This document shows positions 27,734 to 39,891 of a DNA stretch of 64,000 nt, one piece after another. The stretch covers positions 496,001-560,000 of the forward strand of contig NZ_JANBBF010000008.1 in assembly GCF_024648885.1 (NCBI RefSeq), written 5' to 3'. A model generated the notes under the pieces. That model was not told the DNA's origin. It saw nothing but the letters and a program-made list of their open reading frames with translations, and did not search any database. Position 1 is the first letter of the stretch; every line of letters begins with the position of its first letter. This DNA comes from Prauserella salsuginis (GTDB taxonomy: Bacteria > Actinomycetota > Actinomycetes > Mycobacteriales > Pseudonocardiaceae). The position numbers and the translations under genes are program-made.

Positions 27734-28419
27734 TGGATCTCACGCCGTATCTGGATCGCCTCCGCGAGGACCTCGCCACGAGCGCCTCGGCGGGCGATCA
27801 GGACATGAAGCGCACCGCGGCGGTGCTCTCGGCCGCCCTCGAACCCGCCGCGCGGCTCACCCTCATGAACGCCCTCGCCGACATGGCGGCCGAGGTCACC
27901 GCTCACCTGCACGATCAGGTCGTGGACGTCCGGCTCGACGGACGCGACGTCCGGGTCGTCGTGACCGGACCGGAGCGACCGGGCTCGGGCATCGGGGGCA
28001 CCACGGACGGCGCCGGCCCCGCGGCCGGCAACGGAACCGGCGGCGATGACGTCACTGGTGACACCGACGGCGGGCCCGACACCGGCGGCACCGGCCCGTC
28101 GGGCGCTCCGGGCGGCTTCGGCGACGCCGCCGGCGCCGGTGGTGACATCAGCCGCATCACGCTGCGCATCGTCGAGCAGATCAAGGCCCAGGCAGAACAG
28201 GCCGCCGCGGCCCAGGGACAGTCGCTGAACGCGTTCGTCGCCCAGGCGGTGCAGCAGGCGGTCCGCGGCGGACTGCACGGCCACGGAGGCCGGCGAGGCC
28301 CGCGCGGCGCCGGCGAGCCCCATGGCCGGGGCCCGACTGGCGAGCGCGGCGACTGCGGCCCGGGCGGCCGCTCCGAGCACCCGACCCGATCACACCTGCA
28401 CGGCTGGGTGGAAGGTTGA
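27733..28419 (+). CDS. HicB-like/ribbon-helix-helix protein
   Basis: A 228-residue protein. Residues 1-75 form an alpha/beta region (MDLTPYLDRLREDLATSASAGD; LHDQVVDVRLDGRDVRVVV). A 60-residue Gly/Asp/Thr-rich linker leads to a ribbon-helix-helix segment (SRITLRIVEQIKAQAEQAAAAQGQSLNAFVAQAVQQAV, about 138-175). The tail is Gly/Arg/His-rich. It resembles actinobacterial proteins annotated as HicB-family antitoxins, but no HicA toxin is adjacent. A DUF4097 gene follows after two bases. Its own upstream array suggests autorepression. Confidence 0.75.
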   Translation: MDLTPYLDRLREDLATSASAGDQDMKRTAAVLSAALEPAARLTLMNALADMAAEVTAHLHDQVVDVRLDGRDVRVVVTGPERPGSGIGGTTDGAGPAAGNGTGGDDVTGDTDGGPDTGGTGPSGAPGGFGDAAGAGGDISRITLRIVEQIKAQAEQAAAAQGQSLNAFVAQAVQQAVRGGLHGHGGRRGPRGAGEPHGRGPTGERGDCGPGGRSEHPTRSHLHGWVEG

Positions 28420-28421
28420 CC

Positions 28422-29321
28422 ATGAACGAACAGCAGTCCGAGCCGATGCGCACCGAAGCGTTCGAGGCTTCCGATCCGGTGGACATCGACGTCGACATCC
28501 CGTTCGGACGGGTGGCCGTGCACCTCGGTGGTGAACCGGGCTCGGTGGAGATCCGGCACGACCCGGCCGCGCATCTGCCGTGGACCGAGAGCGTCGCCGG
28601 CATCCTCAGCTGGGTGGGCGACCGGTTCGGCACCGAAGACCTGGTCGGCTCACCGGAGGAGGCGATCGCGCAGTGCCGCATCGAGCGCGAGGCGCGAGCT
28701 CTCGTCGTGCGCGGGCCGCAGGCGCTGCCCCTGCACGGCGTGCCGCTCGCGGTGACGGTGCACGCGCCCGAGGGCTCGGCCGTCCGGGTCCGCGCCGCGG
28801 CCGGTCCCGTCACGGTGACCGGGACGGCACACCGGCTCGAGCTGACCACCGGCTCCGGCGAGGTGCGTGTGGGCGACGCCGACGGGCCGGCGACGATCCG
28901 CGCGGGCGGCGGTGACGTCACGACCGGCACGCTCCGCGGCGGGCTGCAACTGCGCGCGAGCCGGGGCGACGTGGCGGTCGCCGCCCTGCCCGCGACCGGG
29001 AGCGTGACGACGGCCGGTGGCGCGGTCCGCCTCGGCGAGGTCACCGGCGACGTCCTGGTCCGCACGAGCAGCGGTGACGTGACCGTGGCCGACGCGGGTG
29101 CCGGCACGGTCGAGGCGACCACCGGGTCCGGCACCATCCGCATCGGCGTCCGCTCCGGAGTGGCCGCCGAGATCGACCTGTCCTCCGGATCGGGACGGGT
29201 GCGCAGTGAGCTGGACGTGGCCGACATGGCACCGGACCGGGAGGTTCCCCTCGCCGTGCGCGCTCGCACGGGCGCGGGCGACGTCGTCGTCACCGGGGCT
29301 CTCGTCACCTCCGCGGGCTGA
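28422..29321 (+). CDS. DUF4097 beta-strand-repeat protein
   Basis: A 299-residue protein rich in short beta-strands separated by Gly-Ser/Asp turns (for example GSGEVRVGDADGP, SSGDVTVADAGAGTVEATTGSGTI), the DUF4097 parallel beta-helix pattern across residues 110-295. It has no signal peptide. ATG 28422 is two bases after the RHH gene, so the two are co-expressed; this pairing recurs in actinobacteria and its function is unknown. The 3' end overlaps the convergent glycosylase gene by 17 bp. Confidence 0.82.
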   Translation: MNEQQSEPMRTEAFEASDPVDIDVDIPFGRVAVHLGGEPGSVEIRHDPAAHLPWTESVAGILSWVGDRFGTEDLVGSPEEAIAQCRIEREARALVVRGPQALPLHGVPLAVTVHAPEGSAVRVRAAAGPVTVTGTAHRLELTTGSGEVRVGDADGPATIRAGGGDVTTGTLRGGLQLRASRGDVAVAALPATGSVTTAGGAVRLGEVTGDVLVRTSSGDVTVADAGAGTVEATTGSGTIRIGVRSGVAAEIDLSSGSGRVRSELDVADMAPDREVPLAVRARTGAGDVVVTGALVTSAG

Positions 29322-30516
29322 CCTCGCGGCGCAGCACGGGTACCAGGTCACCGCGTTCGCCGACCTCGATGTCCTCGAGCGCGAGCCAGTCGGCCGTCTC
29401 GCGCAGCCGCGCGGCGAGCTCCGCGGCGACGCGGCCGTGGTCGACGCCCGGTTCGGCGAACGCACCGGGCACGCGCAGCACCGACGCGGCGCGATCGGCT
29501 TTCAGGTCCACGCGCCCGACCAGCCGGCCGTCGCACAGGAACGGGAAAACGTAGTAGCCGTACTCGCGACGCTGTGCCGGTACGTAGATCTCGATGCGGT
29601 AGCGGAACCCGAACAGCCGCTCGGTGCGGTCGCGCTCCCAGATGAGCGGATCGAACGGGCACAACAGTGCGCTGCCGGTCACCGTCCGCGGCGTCGTGGC
29701 CGCGGTATGGCGGTACGCCTGCTGCCGCCAGCCGTCGACCCGGACCGGTTCGAGTGTGCCGGCTTCGACCAGGTCGGCCACGGCCGCGCGCGTCTCTGGC
29801 GGGCGGAGCCGGTAGTAGTCGCGCAGGTCCGTCTCGGTCGCGACACCGAGGGCTTCGGCGGAGGAGGCGACGAGTTCGCGCGCCGCCTCCTCGGGGCCGA
29901 CGCGCCGCTGCCGGATGTCGGCGGGCACGACCCGTTCGGTGAGGTCGTAGCAACGCTCGAAACCGCGGCGCGTGCCCGTGGTCAGCTCGCCCGTGCCGAA
30001 CAGCCACTCGCAGATTTTCTTCACCTCCGAGCGCTCCCACCACGAGCCGGGTGTGCGGCGCTCCCCGCCGGTCAGTTCCTTCTCGACCGTTCCCGCCCCC
30101 ACCGGGCCGAGCTCCTTGACGACGGCGAGCACGTCGTCGACCAGGCCCGGGGACTGCTCGGCGAGCCGCGCATACCCCCGCCACCAGCCCGGCCGTTTCG
30201 CCCCGGACATCAGCAGCGGCCAATCGGCCACGGGGATCAGGCTCGCCTCGTGGGCCCAGGCCTCGACGAGCAACCTCGGTTTACGAGCGGTGTCGCGCCA
30301 CGCGGCGTCGTCGACGAGCGCAGGGTCGTATGGGCCGAGCCGGGACAGCAGCGGGGCGTAGTGGGCACGCATCGCCACGTTCACCGAGTCGAGTTGCAGG
30401 AGTTTCGTGCGCGACAGGACGCGGCGCAGGTGCCGGCGGGTCGGGGCCGCCGCAGGGCGCGGATCGGTGAACCCCTGTGCGGCGAGGGCGGTGCGGCGCG
30501 CGACGGGCAGGCTCAT
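29305..30516 (-). CDS. YcaQ/AlkZ-family DNA glycosylase (HTH_42)
   Basis: A 403-residue winged-helix protein of the DUF1006 family, whose studied members unhook DNA interstrand crosslinks. The catalytic motif is QLD in LLQLDSVNV (about 37-45), the Q-x-D form seen in E. coli YcaQ rather than the Q-x-Q form. Three winged-helix segments and a C-terminal beta region (ERLFGFRYRIEIYVPAQRREYGYYVFPFL) follow. ATG 30516 has GTGAGG upstream. No biosynthetic cluster is adjacent, so a housekeeping repair role is likelier than toxin self-resistance. Confidence 0.87.
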   Translation of the reverse strand: MSLPVARRTALAAQGFTDPRPAAAPTRRHLRRVLSRTKLLQLDSVNVAMRAHYAPLLSRLGPYDPALVDDAAWRDTARKPRLLVEAWAHEASLIPVADWPLLMSGAKRPGWWRGYARLAEQSPGLVDDVLAVVKELGPVGAGTVEKELTGGERRTPGSWWERSEVKKICEWLFGTGELTTGTRRGFERCYDLTERVVPADIRQRRVGPEEAARELVASSAEALGVATETDLRDYYRLRPPETRAAVADLVEAGTLEPVRVDGWRQQAYRHTAATTPRTVTGSALLCPFDPLIWERDRTERLFGFRYRIEIYVPAQRREYGYYVFPFLCDGRLVGRVDLKADRAASVLRVPGAFAEPGVDHGRVAAELAARLRETADWLALEDIEVGERGDLVPVLRREVSPRR

Positions 30517-30574
30517 GGTCCTCACCCGTGGCATGCTGCCAGCCGCCCCCGACGATTCCGTCGTCACCGGCCAG

Positions 30575-30580
30575 TAGGGT
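30575..30580 (+). promoter_or_regulatory. -10 box of acetyltransferase gene, leaderless promoter
   Basis: TAGGGT ends six bases before ATG 30587. Confidence 0.5.
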
Positions 30581-30586
30581 GCCGGT

Positions 30587-31147
30587 ATGACGGACGCCAC
30601 GGTTCGCGTCGCGGGCCCCGACGACGCCGCCGACATCGCCGCCATCCAGGTGCGCACGTGGCGCACGGCGTACGCGGACGCGCTCGGCCAGGCCACCGTC
30701 GACGCGCTCGACGAGGCCACGCTCGCCGACGAATGGGCACGCGCCGTCGAGCACCCGGCCTCCACGGTCTACGTGGCCCGCGAAGGGACCACGACCGTGG
30801 GTTTCTGCGCCGCCGGCCCCGCCCCCGCCGACGACACCGCGGCCGCCGACGGCTCCCCGCCCGCCGACGCCGCCGAGGTGGCTCTGATCGCGACGGTGCT
30901 CGTCGAACCGCGCTGGGGCCGGCGCGGGCACGGTGGCCGCCTGTTCGGTACGGCCGCCACCGACCTGCGGGCGATGGGCCACAGCCGTGGGGTGACCTGG
31001 GTCTCGCAATCCGATTCGGCGGCGCTGTCGTTCTTCCGCGGCATAGGCTGGAACCCGGACGGCACCGTGCGCACCCTCGACACGGGGGAACGGACGGTGC
31101 GGGAGCTCCGCCTCACCGGCGGACTCGACGTCCGATTGGACCACTGA
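30587..31147 (+). CDS. GNAT-family N-acetyltransferase
   Basis: A 186-residue acetyltransferase. The acetyl-CoA loop VEPRWGRRGHGGRLFGTAATDL (about 106-127) follows the beta-4 strand VALIATVLV. An insert of Ala/Pro/Asp residues (80-97) is probably a flexible loop. The C-terminal strand SQSDSAALSFFRGIGW is typical. The substrate is unknown. It is transcribed alone, divergent from the YcaQ-type gene. Confidence 0.85.
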   Translation: MTDATVRVAGPDDAADIAAIQVRTWRTAYADALGQATVDALDEATLADEWARAVEHPASTVYVAREGTTTVGFCAAGPAPADDTAAADGSPPADAAEVALIATVLVEPRWGRRGHGGRLFGTAATDLRAMGHSRGVTWVSQSDSAALSFFRGIGWNPDGTVRTLDTGERTVRELRLTGGLDVRLDH

Positions 31148-31445
31148 CACGCCGGGCCGTCACGCCCGCAACAGCCAACCCGGCGGCGCGGTTCCGGCCG
31201 CGCCCGAACCGAGAAACCGGCGGCGAATCGGTGCGACCGATCACATCGCGGCGGCGATGTCTGTCATAGTCGATTCCGTCCCTGTAACCGCACCGAACCG
31301 GTGATCCCTTCACCGCACCGACACTTCACCGCTGCGATGCTGCGCCCACCGCGGTGACGCCGGTGGTGGCACCGCGGACCCGGCCGTCCGCGTCGCTACC
31401 GCCCAGCGGATCCGACCACCGACCCCGACCGCCTGCGGAGACACT
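31148..31445. other. 298-base gap without recognised element
   Basis: No protein-like frame and no clear hairpin were found. A CATAGT hexamer at 31262-31267 could be a -10 for the next gene, with a long leader, but support is weak. Confidence 0.3.
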
Positions 31446-31985
31446 GTGCTGACCTGGTTGTGCGTCGCCTTCGGTGTCGCCGTCGGGTCGGCACTGCTGC
31501 CGGTGGTCAGCGTCGAGCTCTTCCTCATCACGGTGATGACCGGCGAGAGCGAGACGATCCCCTGGCTGCTCATGGGCGCCGTCGTCGCGGCGGGGCAGGT
31601 CGTCGGCAAGCTGCCGTACTACCTCGCGGCGCGGGGCTCGATCCACCTGCCGCGGTTCCTGCACGAGCGGTTGCACCGCCACCGGCAGGAACGGCCGCCC
31701 ACCCCGCGCCGGGAACGCTGGCGCCGTCGCACGAAACGGATGCGCGGCTGGCTGGAGGCACTGCGCGAGCGCTGCCACCGGCACCCGCATTGGATGGCGA
31801 GCACCTACGGCGTCAGCTCCGTGGTCGGCCTGCCGCCGTACATGGCCACCGTCGTGCTGGCCGGTTTCGTCAACATGCGCCCGTCGCTGTTCGTGGGGGC
31901 GGGCCTGGCGGGCCGGTTCGTCCGGTTCAGCCTGCTCGCCGCGTCCCCCGCCGTCGCCGCGGGCTGGCTCGGCATCCCGCTCTGA
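31446..31985 (+). CDS. DedA/VTT-like membrane protein
   Basis: A 179-residue protein with two hydrophobic blocks (1-60 and 120-178) around a strongly basic loop of about 50 residues (RFLHERLHRHRQERPPTPRR onward). GVSSVVGLPPYMATVVLAGFVNM recalls VTT (SNARE-associated) proteins. Start GTG 31446. The function is unknown; lipid flipping is known for the wider DedA family only. It converges on the TPR-like gene. Confidence 0.65.
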   Translation: MLTWLCVAFGVAVGSALLPVVSVELFLITVMTGESETIPWLLMGAVVAAGQVVGKLPYYLAARGSIHLPRFLHERLHRHRQERPPTPRRERWRRRTKRMRGWLEALRERCHRHPHWMASTYGVSSVVGLPPYMATVVLAGFVNMRPSLFVGAGLAGRFVRFSLLAASPAVAAGWLGIPL

Positions 31986-32145
31986 CACCGGACGACGAGC
32001 ACCCGGCTACCGGTCGAGCATCCTGGCCATCGATCGAACGGCGTGGCAGCGGACGACGAGCACGGCGGATCGGTTGCCGACCGCGTCGCAGCCGTGTTCA
32101 CGCACCCGGCGGCAGGAGTCCGCGACCCCGCCGCCGGATCCGCGT

Positions 32146-34717
<2,572 letters not shown>

Positions 34718-34742
34718 CAACCTGCTTTTCGCCCCATGTCAC

Positions 34743-34786
34743 ACGGCGACCCGCCGCGGCAGGGTATGCCGTCGGCGGGTCGCCGT
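34743..34786 (-). terminator. Terminator after pnp
   Basis: A perfect 14-bp stem (34743-34756 with 34773-34786) has a 16-nt loop; CAC/GTG bases nearby can lengthen it. Confidence 0.85.
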
Positions 34787-34820
34787 CGTGTGTGTTCGTC
34801 CTCGTCCGTGCCTGCGCCGG

Positions 34821-37070
34821 TCAGGCGTCGGTCGACTCGGCCTCCTCCGACGCGGCGCCGTCGTTGTCGCTCTCGCCGTCCTCGTCGACCACGACCAGGC
34901 TGATCTTGCCGCGCTGGTCGATGTCGGCGATCTCGACGCGCAGCTTGTCGCCGACGTTGACGACGTCCTCGACCTTGCCGATGCGCTTGCCGTTGCCCAG
35001 CTTCGAGATGTGGACGAGGCCGTCCTTACCGGGCAGCAGCGAGACGAACGCGCCGAAGGCTGCCGTCTTCACGACCGTGCCGAGGAAGCGCTCGCCCACC
35101 TTCGGCAGCTGCGGGTTGGCGATGGCGTTGATCTTGTCGATCGCGGCCTCGGCGGACGGACCGTCCGCCGCACCGACGTAGATGGTGCCGTCGTCCTCGA
35201 TGGAGATGTCGGCGCCGGTCTCCTCGGTGATCGTGTTGATCATCTTGCCCTTCGGCCCGATGACCTCACCGATCTTGTCGACCGGCACCTTCACCGTGGT
35301 CACGCGCGGGGCGTACGGGCTCATGTCGTCCGGCTCGTCGATCGCCTCGGACATCACGTCCATGATCGTCAGCCGGGCGTCACGGGCCTGGTTCAGCGCG
35401 GCGGCCAGCACGTCCGACGGGATGCCGTCGAGCTTGGTGTCCAGCTGCAGGGCCGTGATGACGTCCTTGGTACCCGCGACCTTGAAGTCCATGTCGCCGA
35501 ACGCGTCCTCGGCGCCCAGGATGTCGGTCAGGGCAACATAGCGCGTCTCCCCGTCGACCTCGTCGGAGACCAGGCCCATCGCGATACCGGCCACCGGCGC
35601 CTTCAGCGGCACACCGGCGTTGTACAGGCTCATCGTGGACGCGCAGACCGAGCCCATCGACGTCGACCCGTTCGAGCCCAGCGCCTCCGAGACCTGGCGG
35701 ATGGCGTACGGGAACTCGTCGCGCTTCGGCAGCACCGGCACCAGCGCACGCTCGGCGAGCATGCCGTGGCCGATCTCGCGCCGCTTCGGCGTGCCGACGC
35801 GGCCCGTCTCCCCGGTGGAGAACGGCGGGAAGTTGTAGTGGTGCAGGTAGCGCTTGGACGTCTCCGGCGAGAGCGTGTCCAGTGTCTGCTCCATCCGGAG
35901 CATGTTCAGCGTGGTGACGCCCAGGATCTGGGTCTCACCGCGCTCGAACAGCGCCGAACCGTGGGCCCGCGGGATGGCGGCGACCTCGGCGGCCAACTGC
36001 CGGATGTCGGTCAGGCCACGACCGTCGATGCGCACCTGGTCCCGCAGGATGCGCTGGCGCACGAGGTGCTTGGTCAGCGACTTGAACGCCGCGCCGACCT
36101 CCTTCTCGCGGCCTTCGAAGGCCTCGCCCTCGCCGATGCCGACCTTCTCGAGCACCGCCGCCTTGACCTCGTCGGTGGCGTCGTCGCGGTCCTGCTTGCC
36201 GCCGATGGCCAGCGCCTTGGTGAGCTCGTCGGTCGCGATCGCGGCGACGGCGTCGTAGGCGTCCTGCTGGTAGGCGGGGAACAGCGGGTACTCGCCCGTC
36301 GGCTTCGCCGACACCTCGGCCAACCGCTGCTGCGCCTCGCACAGCGCGCGGATGAACGGCTTCGCGGCGTCCAGGCCCTGCGCGACCGTCGTCTCGGTCG
36401 GCGCGGTCGAGCCCTCGGCCACCAGGTCGAGGGTGTTCTCGGTGCCCTCGGCCTCGACCATCATGATCGCGACGTCACCGGCGCCGTCACCGACGACGCG
36501 GCCCGCGACGACCATGTTGAACGTCGCCTTCTCGAGCTGCGACCAGGTCGGGAACGCGACCCACTGGTCCTCGATCAGCGCGACGCGCACGCCGCCGATC
36601 GGACCGGAGAACGGCAGGCCGCCGATCTGCGTGGAGGCCGATGCGGCGTTGATCGCCAGCACGTCGTACGGGTCCTCGGGGCTGAGGCTCTGCACCGTGA
36701 TGACGACCTGGATCTCGTTGCGCAGGCCGTCGGCGAACGACGGGCGCAGCGGCCGGTCGATCAGCCGGCAGGTCAGCACCGCGTCGGTCGACGGGCGACC
36801 CTCGCGGCGGAAGAACGCGCCGGGGATACGGCCGGCGGCGTACATGCGCTCCTCGACGTCCACCGTCAGCGGGAAGAAGTCGAAGTGCTCCTTGGGCTGC
36901 TTCGAGGCCGTGGTGGCCGACAGCAGCATGGTCTCGTCGTCCAGGTACGCCACGACGGAACCGGCGGCCTGCTTGGCCAGCCTGCCCGTTTCGAAGCGCA
37001 CCGTGCGCGTGCCGAACCGGCCGTTGTCCAGTACGGCTTCGGTTTCGTGCACGGTGTCTGTGTCTGTCAT
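34821..37070 (-). CDS. pnp: Polyribonucleotide nucleotidyltransferase (PNPase)
   Basis: A 749-residue phosphorolytic 3'-5' exoribonuclease. Two RNase PH domains (about 15-240 and 360-580) flank an all-helical linker. The active-site loops [30 protein letters not shown] and [20 protein letters not shown] are present. A KH domain ([16 protein letters not shown]) and an S1 domain ([32 protein letters not shown]) follow, then an acidic tail. ATG 37070 is the start. The 299-base leader after rpsO may carry an autoregulatory RNA. Confidence 0.97.
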   Translation of the reverse strand: MTDTDTVHETEAVLDNGRFGTRTVRFETGRLAKQAAGSVVAYLDDETMLLSATTASKQPKEHFDFFPLTVDVEERMYAAGRIPGAFFRREGRPSTDAVLTCRLIDRPLRPSFADGLRNEIQVVITVQSLSPEDPYDVLAINAASASTQIGGLPFSGPIGGVRVALIEDQWVAFPTWSQLEKATFNMVVAGRVVGDGAGDVAIMMVEAEGTENTLDLVAEGSTAPTETTVAQGLDAAKPFIRALCEAQQRLAEVSAKPTGEYPLFPAYQQDAYDAVAAIATDELTKALAIGGKQDRDDATDEVKAAVLEKVGIGEGEAFEGREKEVGAAFKSLTKHLVRQRILRDQVRIDGRGLTDIRQLAAEVAAIPRAHGSALFERGETQILGVTTLNMLRMEQTLDTLSPETSKRYLHHYNFPPFSTGETGRVGTPKRREIGHGMLAERALVPVLPKRDEFPYAIRQVSEALGSNGSTSMGSVCASTMSLYNAGVPLKAPVAGIAMGLVSDEVDGETRYVALTDILGAEDAFGDMDFKVAGTKDVITALQLDTKLDGIPSDVLAAALNQARDARLTIMDVMSEAIDEPDDMSPYAPRVTTVKVPVDKIGEVIGPKGKMINTITEETGADISIEDDGTIYVGAADGPSAEAAIDKINAIANPQLPKVGERFLGTVVKTAAFGAFVSLLPGKDGLVHISKLGNGKRIGKVEDVVNVGDKLRVEIADIDQRGKISLVVVDEDGESDNDGAASEEAESTDA

Positions 37071-37270
37071 GAAAGTGATTACTCCTCGTACTGCCGCACG
37101 CGACACGCACTTCCCCGCCCTTCGGGGCCCGTCCGGGTACGAGGCCGGCCATCGATCGAAGCTCACGGGAGGAACTCCCGGGAGCCACTACCGAGGACCG
37201 GCTGCGGCGTCCCCGCACGCGGCGCGTATCGCCTGCGAAACTCTCTCTAAGTGTGTCTCGGGCCGCGCCC
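37071..37270 (-). ncRNA. Candidate Actino-pnp-type leader RNA
   Basis: The pnp 5' region contains a stable hairpin, CGGGAG-GAA-CTCCCG (37166-37180), within larger possible pairing of GGCCGG (from about 37143) with CCGGC near 37198-37202. A conserved Actino-pnp RNA motif is known upstream of actinobacterial pnp genes. Position fits, but I could not align the consensus by eye. Confidence 0.4.
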
Positions 37271-37327
37271 GCCTGCGCTGTGCCGACACGCGCGCCCGAG
37301 GGGAGCCTATTGCGGCTCCGATGGAGC

Positions 37328-37360
37328 GAAGGGGAGCGACCCGCCGGGCCACTCCCCTTC
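37328..37360 (-). terminator. Terminator after rpsO
   Basis: A 9-bp perfect stem, GAAGGGGAG with CTCCCCTTC, has a 15-nt loop just after the rpsO stop. Confidence 0.8.
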
Positions 37361-37369
37361 GTCACGAAG

Positions 37370-37639
37370 TCATCGGCGGAGGCCGAGTCGCTGGATGAGC
37401 GAACGGTACCGCGCGATGTCGACCCTCATCACGTAGTTGAGCAGCCGACGGCGACGGCCGACCAGCAGCAGCAGACCACGACGCGAGTGGTGGTCGTGCT
37501 TGTGGGTCTTGAGGTGCTCGGTGAGCCCGGTGATCCGCTTGGTCAGCAGGGCAACCTGAGCCTCGGGCGAACCGGTGTCCGACTCGTGCAAGCCGTACTC
37601 GGACAGGATCGCCTTCTTCTCGTCGGTGGACAGCGCCAC
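37370..37639 (-). CDS. rpsO: 30S ribosomal protein S15
   Basis: An 89-residue protein with the complete S15 pattern ([59 protein letters not shown]), which binds 16S rRNA helix 22. GTG 37639 has AAGGAGTG upstream. A possible -10 TAGGCT lies at 37723-37718 on the minus strand. It precedes pnp, as in most bacteria. Confidence 0.97.
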   Translation of the reverse strand: MALSTDEKKAILSEYGLHESDTGSPEAQVALLTKRITGLTEHLKTHKHDHHSRRGLLLLVGRRRRLLNYVMRVDIARYRSLIQRLGLRR

Positions 37640-37736
37640 GCGTCACTCCTTGTGTTCAGTGCCGTGTTCGTCATGTCGGTACCGGCCGCCACGGACTGCA
37701 GCCGGACTCGACTATCCAGCCTATCAGCGGTTGCGG

Positions 37737-38261
37737 TCACCGCAGCGCACGGCCGAGGCCGAAGCGGGACACCGGCGTATACACCGGCCCCGCGGGCCCG
37801 CGGTCGCTACGCAGCAGCAGGACCTCCGCCGGTTCCCAGGCCGGGCCGCGATGGCCGGCCAGGTCACTGGCCAGCTCCTCCAGTCCCGCACGCGGACCGC
37901 CGCGTGCCACCGTCACGTGTGCGCGGAACCGGCGGCGCTCACCAGTGGGGCGCACGGCGTCGGCGAGCGGGGCGAGCTGCCCGGATTCGACGATCACCCC
38001 TGCCCACAGCACCCCGGGGAACACGCCCGCGCCCGCCAGGCGCAGCACGGGCGCCTGCAGACCGTCGAGCCGCCGTGCCAGCCAGGCGGTGCGCGCCTCC
38101 GGCTCGTCCTCACCGTAGAAACCCAGCGTGATGTGCCAGCCCTCCGGAGCGGTCCAGCGCAGCCCCTCGGCATCGGTGGCCGCGCACTCCGCCAGCCGGG
38201 CACGCAGCGCGTCGGCCGCCGCCTCGGGCACCGGCAGGGCACTGAACAGCCGCACGCCCAC
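37737..38261 (-). CDS. thpR: RNA 2',3'-cyclic phosphodiesterase (2'-5' RNA ligase family)
   Basis: A 174-residue 2H phosphoesterase. The paired H-x-T/S motifs HITLGF (about 47) and HVTVAR (about 119) form the active site; homologues open 2',3'-cyclic phosphates or ligate tRNA halves. GTG 38261 has GGAAGG upstream, and GTG 38255 is an alternative. It lies between an HTH gene and rpsO; I do not know this insertion from mycobacteria. Confidence 0.87.
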   Translation of the reverse strand: MGVRLFSALPVPEAAADALRARLAECAATDAEGLRWTAPEGWHITLGFYGEDEPEARTAWLARRLDGLQAPVLRLAGAGVFPGVLWAGVIVESGQLAPLADAVRPTGERRRFRAHVTVARGGPRAGLEELASDLAGHRGPAWEPAEVLLLRSDRGPAGPVYTPVSRFGLGRALR

Positions 38262-38286
38262 GTCTACCTTCCCGGGCGGCCCGCCG

Positions 38287-38769
38287 TCATCGCGGGTCCT
38301 TGCCCGCCCTCCGCAGCAGGTCGGCGATCGAGGGGAAGTCGGCATCGAGCCGTTCGGCGGCGCCGATCAGGTTCTCCCCCTCGGCGACCTCGCGCAGCGC
38401 ATTGAGCACCTGCTGGTCGTCCGGCCCCGCAGCCAGCGGCATGCTGTCCCTGCTGACCGTCGGCCGCGATTCCTTGACGTCTTCGAGCGCCGCCTGGATG
38501 GCCTCCTTGCTGCCGCCGGCGACCTCCGGCAACAGCACTTTGCGCTCCAACATGATGAGCCGCGCCAGCACGACCGGATTCCCGATCTTGGCGCGCCTGC
38601 CGCTCATCACCTGGCTCAGCATCGGTGCGCTGATCCCCAGTACCTCGGCCAGATAGGCCTGCGACACGTCGAAGGCCACGACGAGCCTGCGCACGCGGTC
38701 GCCGAGTGGTTCCCCGTACCACTCGCGCTGCAACGAGACGTTGCGCTGGACGATTTTGTGGTCCTCCAC
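38287..38769 (-). CDS. Helix-turn-helix (XRE-like) protein
   Basis: A 160-residue protein. Residues 20-75 (LGDRVRRLVVAFDVSQAYLAEVLGISAPMLSQVMSGRRAKIGNP) form a Cro/CI-type DNA-binding fold. The C-terminal half is helical and acidic (LNALREVAEGENLIGAAERLDADFPSIADLLRRAGKD). GTG 38769 has a GGGAGC/GGGG site. thpR begins 25 bases later, so they are probably co-transcribed. The target is unknown. Confidence 0.8.
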   Translation of the reverse strand: MEDHKIVQRNVSLQREWYGEPLGDRVRRLVVAFDVSQAYLAEVLGISAPMLSQVMSGRRAKIGNPVVLARLIMLERKVLLPEVAGGSKEAIQAALEDVKESRPTVSRDSMPLAAGPDDQQVLNALREVAEGENLIGAAERLDADFPSIADLLRRAGKDPR

Positions 38770-38931
38770 GTCAGCCCCTGCTCCCCTCGCATGTCCGGTC
38801 CCCGGACGGCCCGGCGACCCTCCCGGCATCTTGCCAGGCCGCAGCCGGCGGTCGGGACGGAACGGACCAGCTGTTCACTATTGCACCCGCGCGGCCGGCC
38901 CACCACCGCCGACGGGTCCCCGGGACCGGCG

Positions 38932-39891
38932 TCAGGCCACGCCGAGCAGCCGCCTGGTCCGCACCACGTCGTCGGCGATCTGGTCGACCAGCCCGTCCAC
39001 GCCGTCGAACGCGATCTGGCCACGGATCCGCCCGACGAAGTCCAGCGATACCTGCTGGCCGTAGAAGTCCTCGTCGACGTCGAGCACGAAGGCCTCGACG
39101 GTGCGTTCCCGGCCGGAGAAAGTCGGGTTCGTGCCGACGGACACGGCGGCGGGCAGCTGCCCGCCGTCCGCGCGGACGAACCAACAGGCGTACACGCCGT
39201 CGGCCGGGATCGCCGCGAACCGCGGCGGCGACAGGTTCGCCGTCGGGTAGCCGAGATCGTGTCCCCGGCCGTCGCCCCGCACGACGATGCCGTCGAGCCG
39301 GTGCGGCCTGCCGAGCGCGTCCGCGGCCGCCACCACGTCACCGGCGTCGATGCACGAGCGCACATAGGTCGACGAGAACGTGATCTGCTCGGCCTCGCGG
39401 GGTCCACCCGGCAACGCGGTCCCCTGCAACGTGGCGCCCTGCGCGGTGAACCCGAACCGTTTCCCCAGTCGCTCCAACGTTTCGACGTTGCCCGCGGCCT
39501 TGCGCCCGAACGTGAAGTTCTCCCCCACGATCACCGCCGCCGCGTGCAGCTTGTCGACGAGGATCTCGTGCACGAACTCGTCGGGTTCGAGCCGGGACAG
39601 CTCCGGCGTGAACGGCAGGACACAGAACACGTCGACGCCGCGCTGCTCGACCAGGTCGGCCTTGCGGCGCAGGGTCGTGAGCTGGGCGGGGTGCGAACCC
39701 GGCCGCACCACTTCGGACGGATGCGGGTCGAAGGTCAGGACCACCGACGGCACCCCGAGCTCGGCGGCCGTGGCCACCGTCCGATCGATGAGTACCTGAT
39801 GCCCCCGGTGAACCCCGTCGAACACCCCGACGGTGACGACGCAACGCCCCCAGCCACCGGGCAGATCTGTCAAACCGCGCCAACGCTGCAC
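38932..39891 (-). CDS. ribF: Bifunctional riboflavin kinase/FAD synthetase
   Basis: A 319-residue enzyme that phosphorylates riboflavin to FMN and adenylates it to FAD. The N-terminal FAD synthetase has GVFDGVHRGHQVLI (about 22-35) and FSSTYVRSCIDAGDV. The C-terminal kinase has GRGHDLGYPTANL (the PTAN motif) and GERTVEAFVLD-type strands. GTG 39891 is the start. The order rpsO-ribF-truB is conserved apart from the inserted thpR-HTH pair. Confidence 0.95.
   Translation of the reverse strand: MQRWRGLTDLPGGWGRCVVTVGVFDGVHRGHQVLIDRTVATAAELGVPSVVLTFDPHPSEVVRPGSHPAQLTTLRRKADLVEQRGVDVFCVLPFTPELSRLEPDEFVHEILVDKLHAAAVIVGENFTFGRKAAGNVETLERLGKRFGFTAQGATLQGTALPGGPREAEQITFSSTYVRSCIDAGDVVAAADALGRPHRLDGIVVRGDGRGHDLGYPTANLSPPRFAAIPADGVYACWFVRADGGQLPAAVSVGTNPTFSGRERTVEAFVLDVDEDFYGQQVSLDFVGRIRGQIAFDGVDGLVDQIADDVVRTRRLLGVA

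Noticed and set aside
31989-32063. Direct repeat CGGACGACGAGCAC at 31989 and 32050
   Set aside because: Only two 14-base copies of a codon-like GC-rich sequence, 61 bases apart in a convergent gap; chance or minor duplication is enough.
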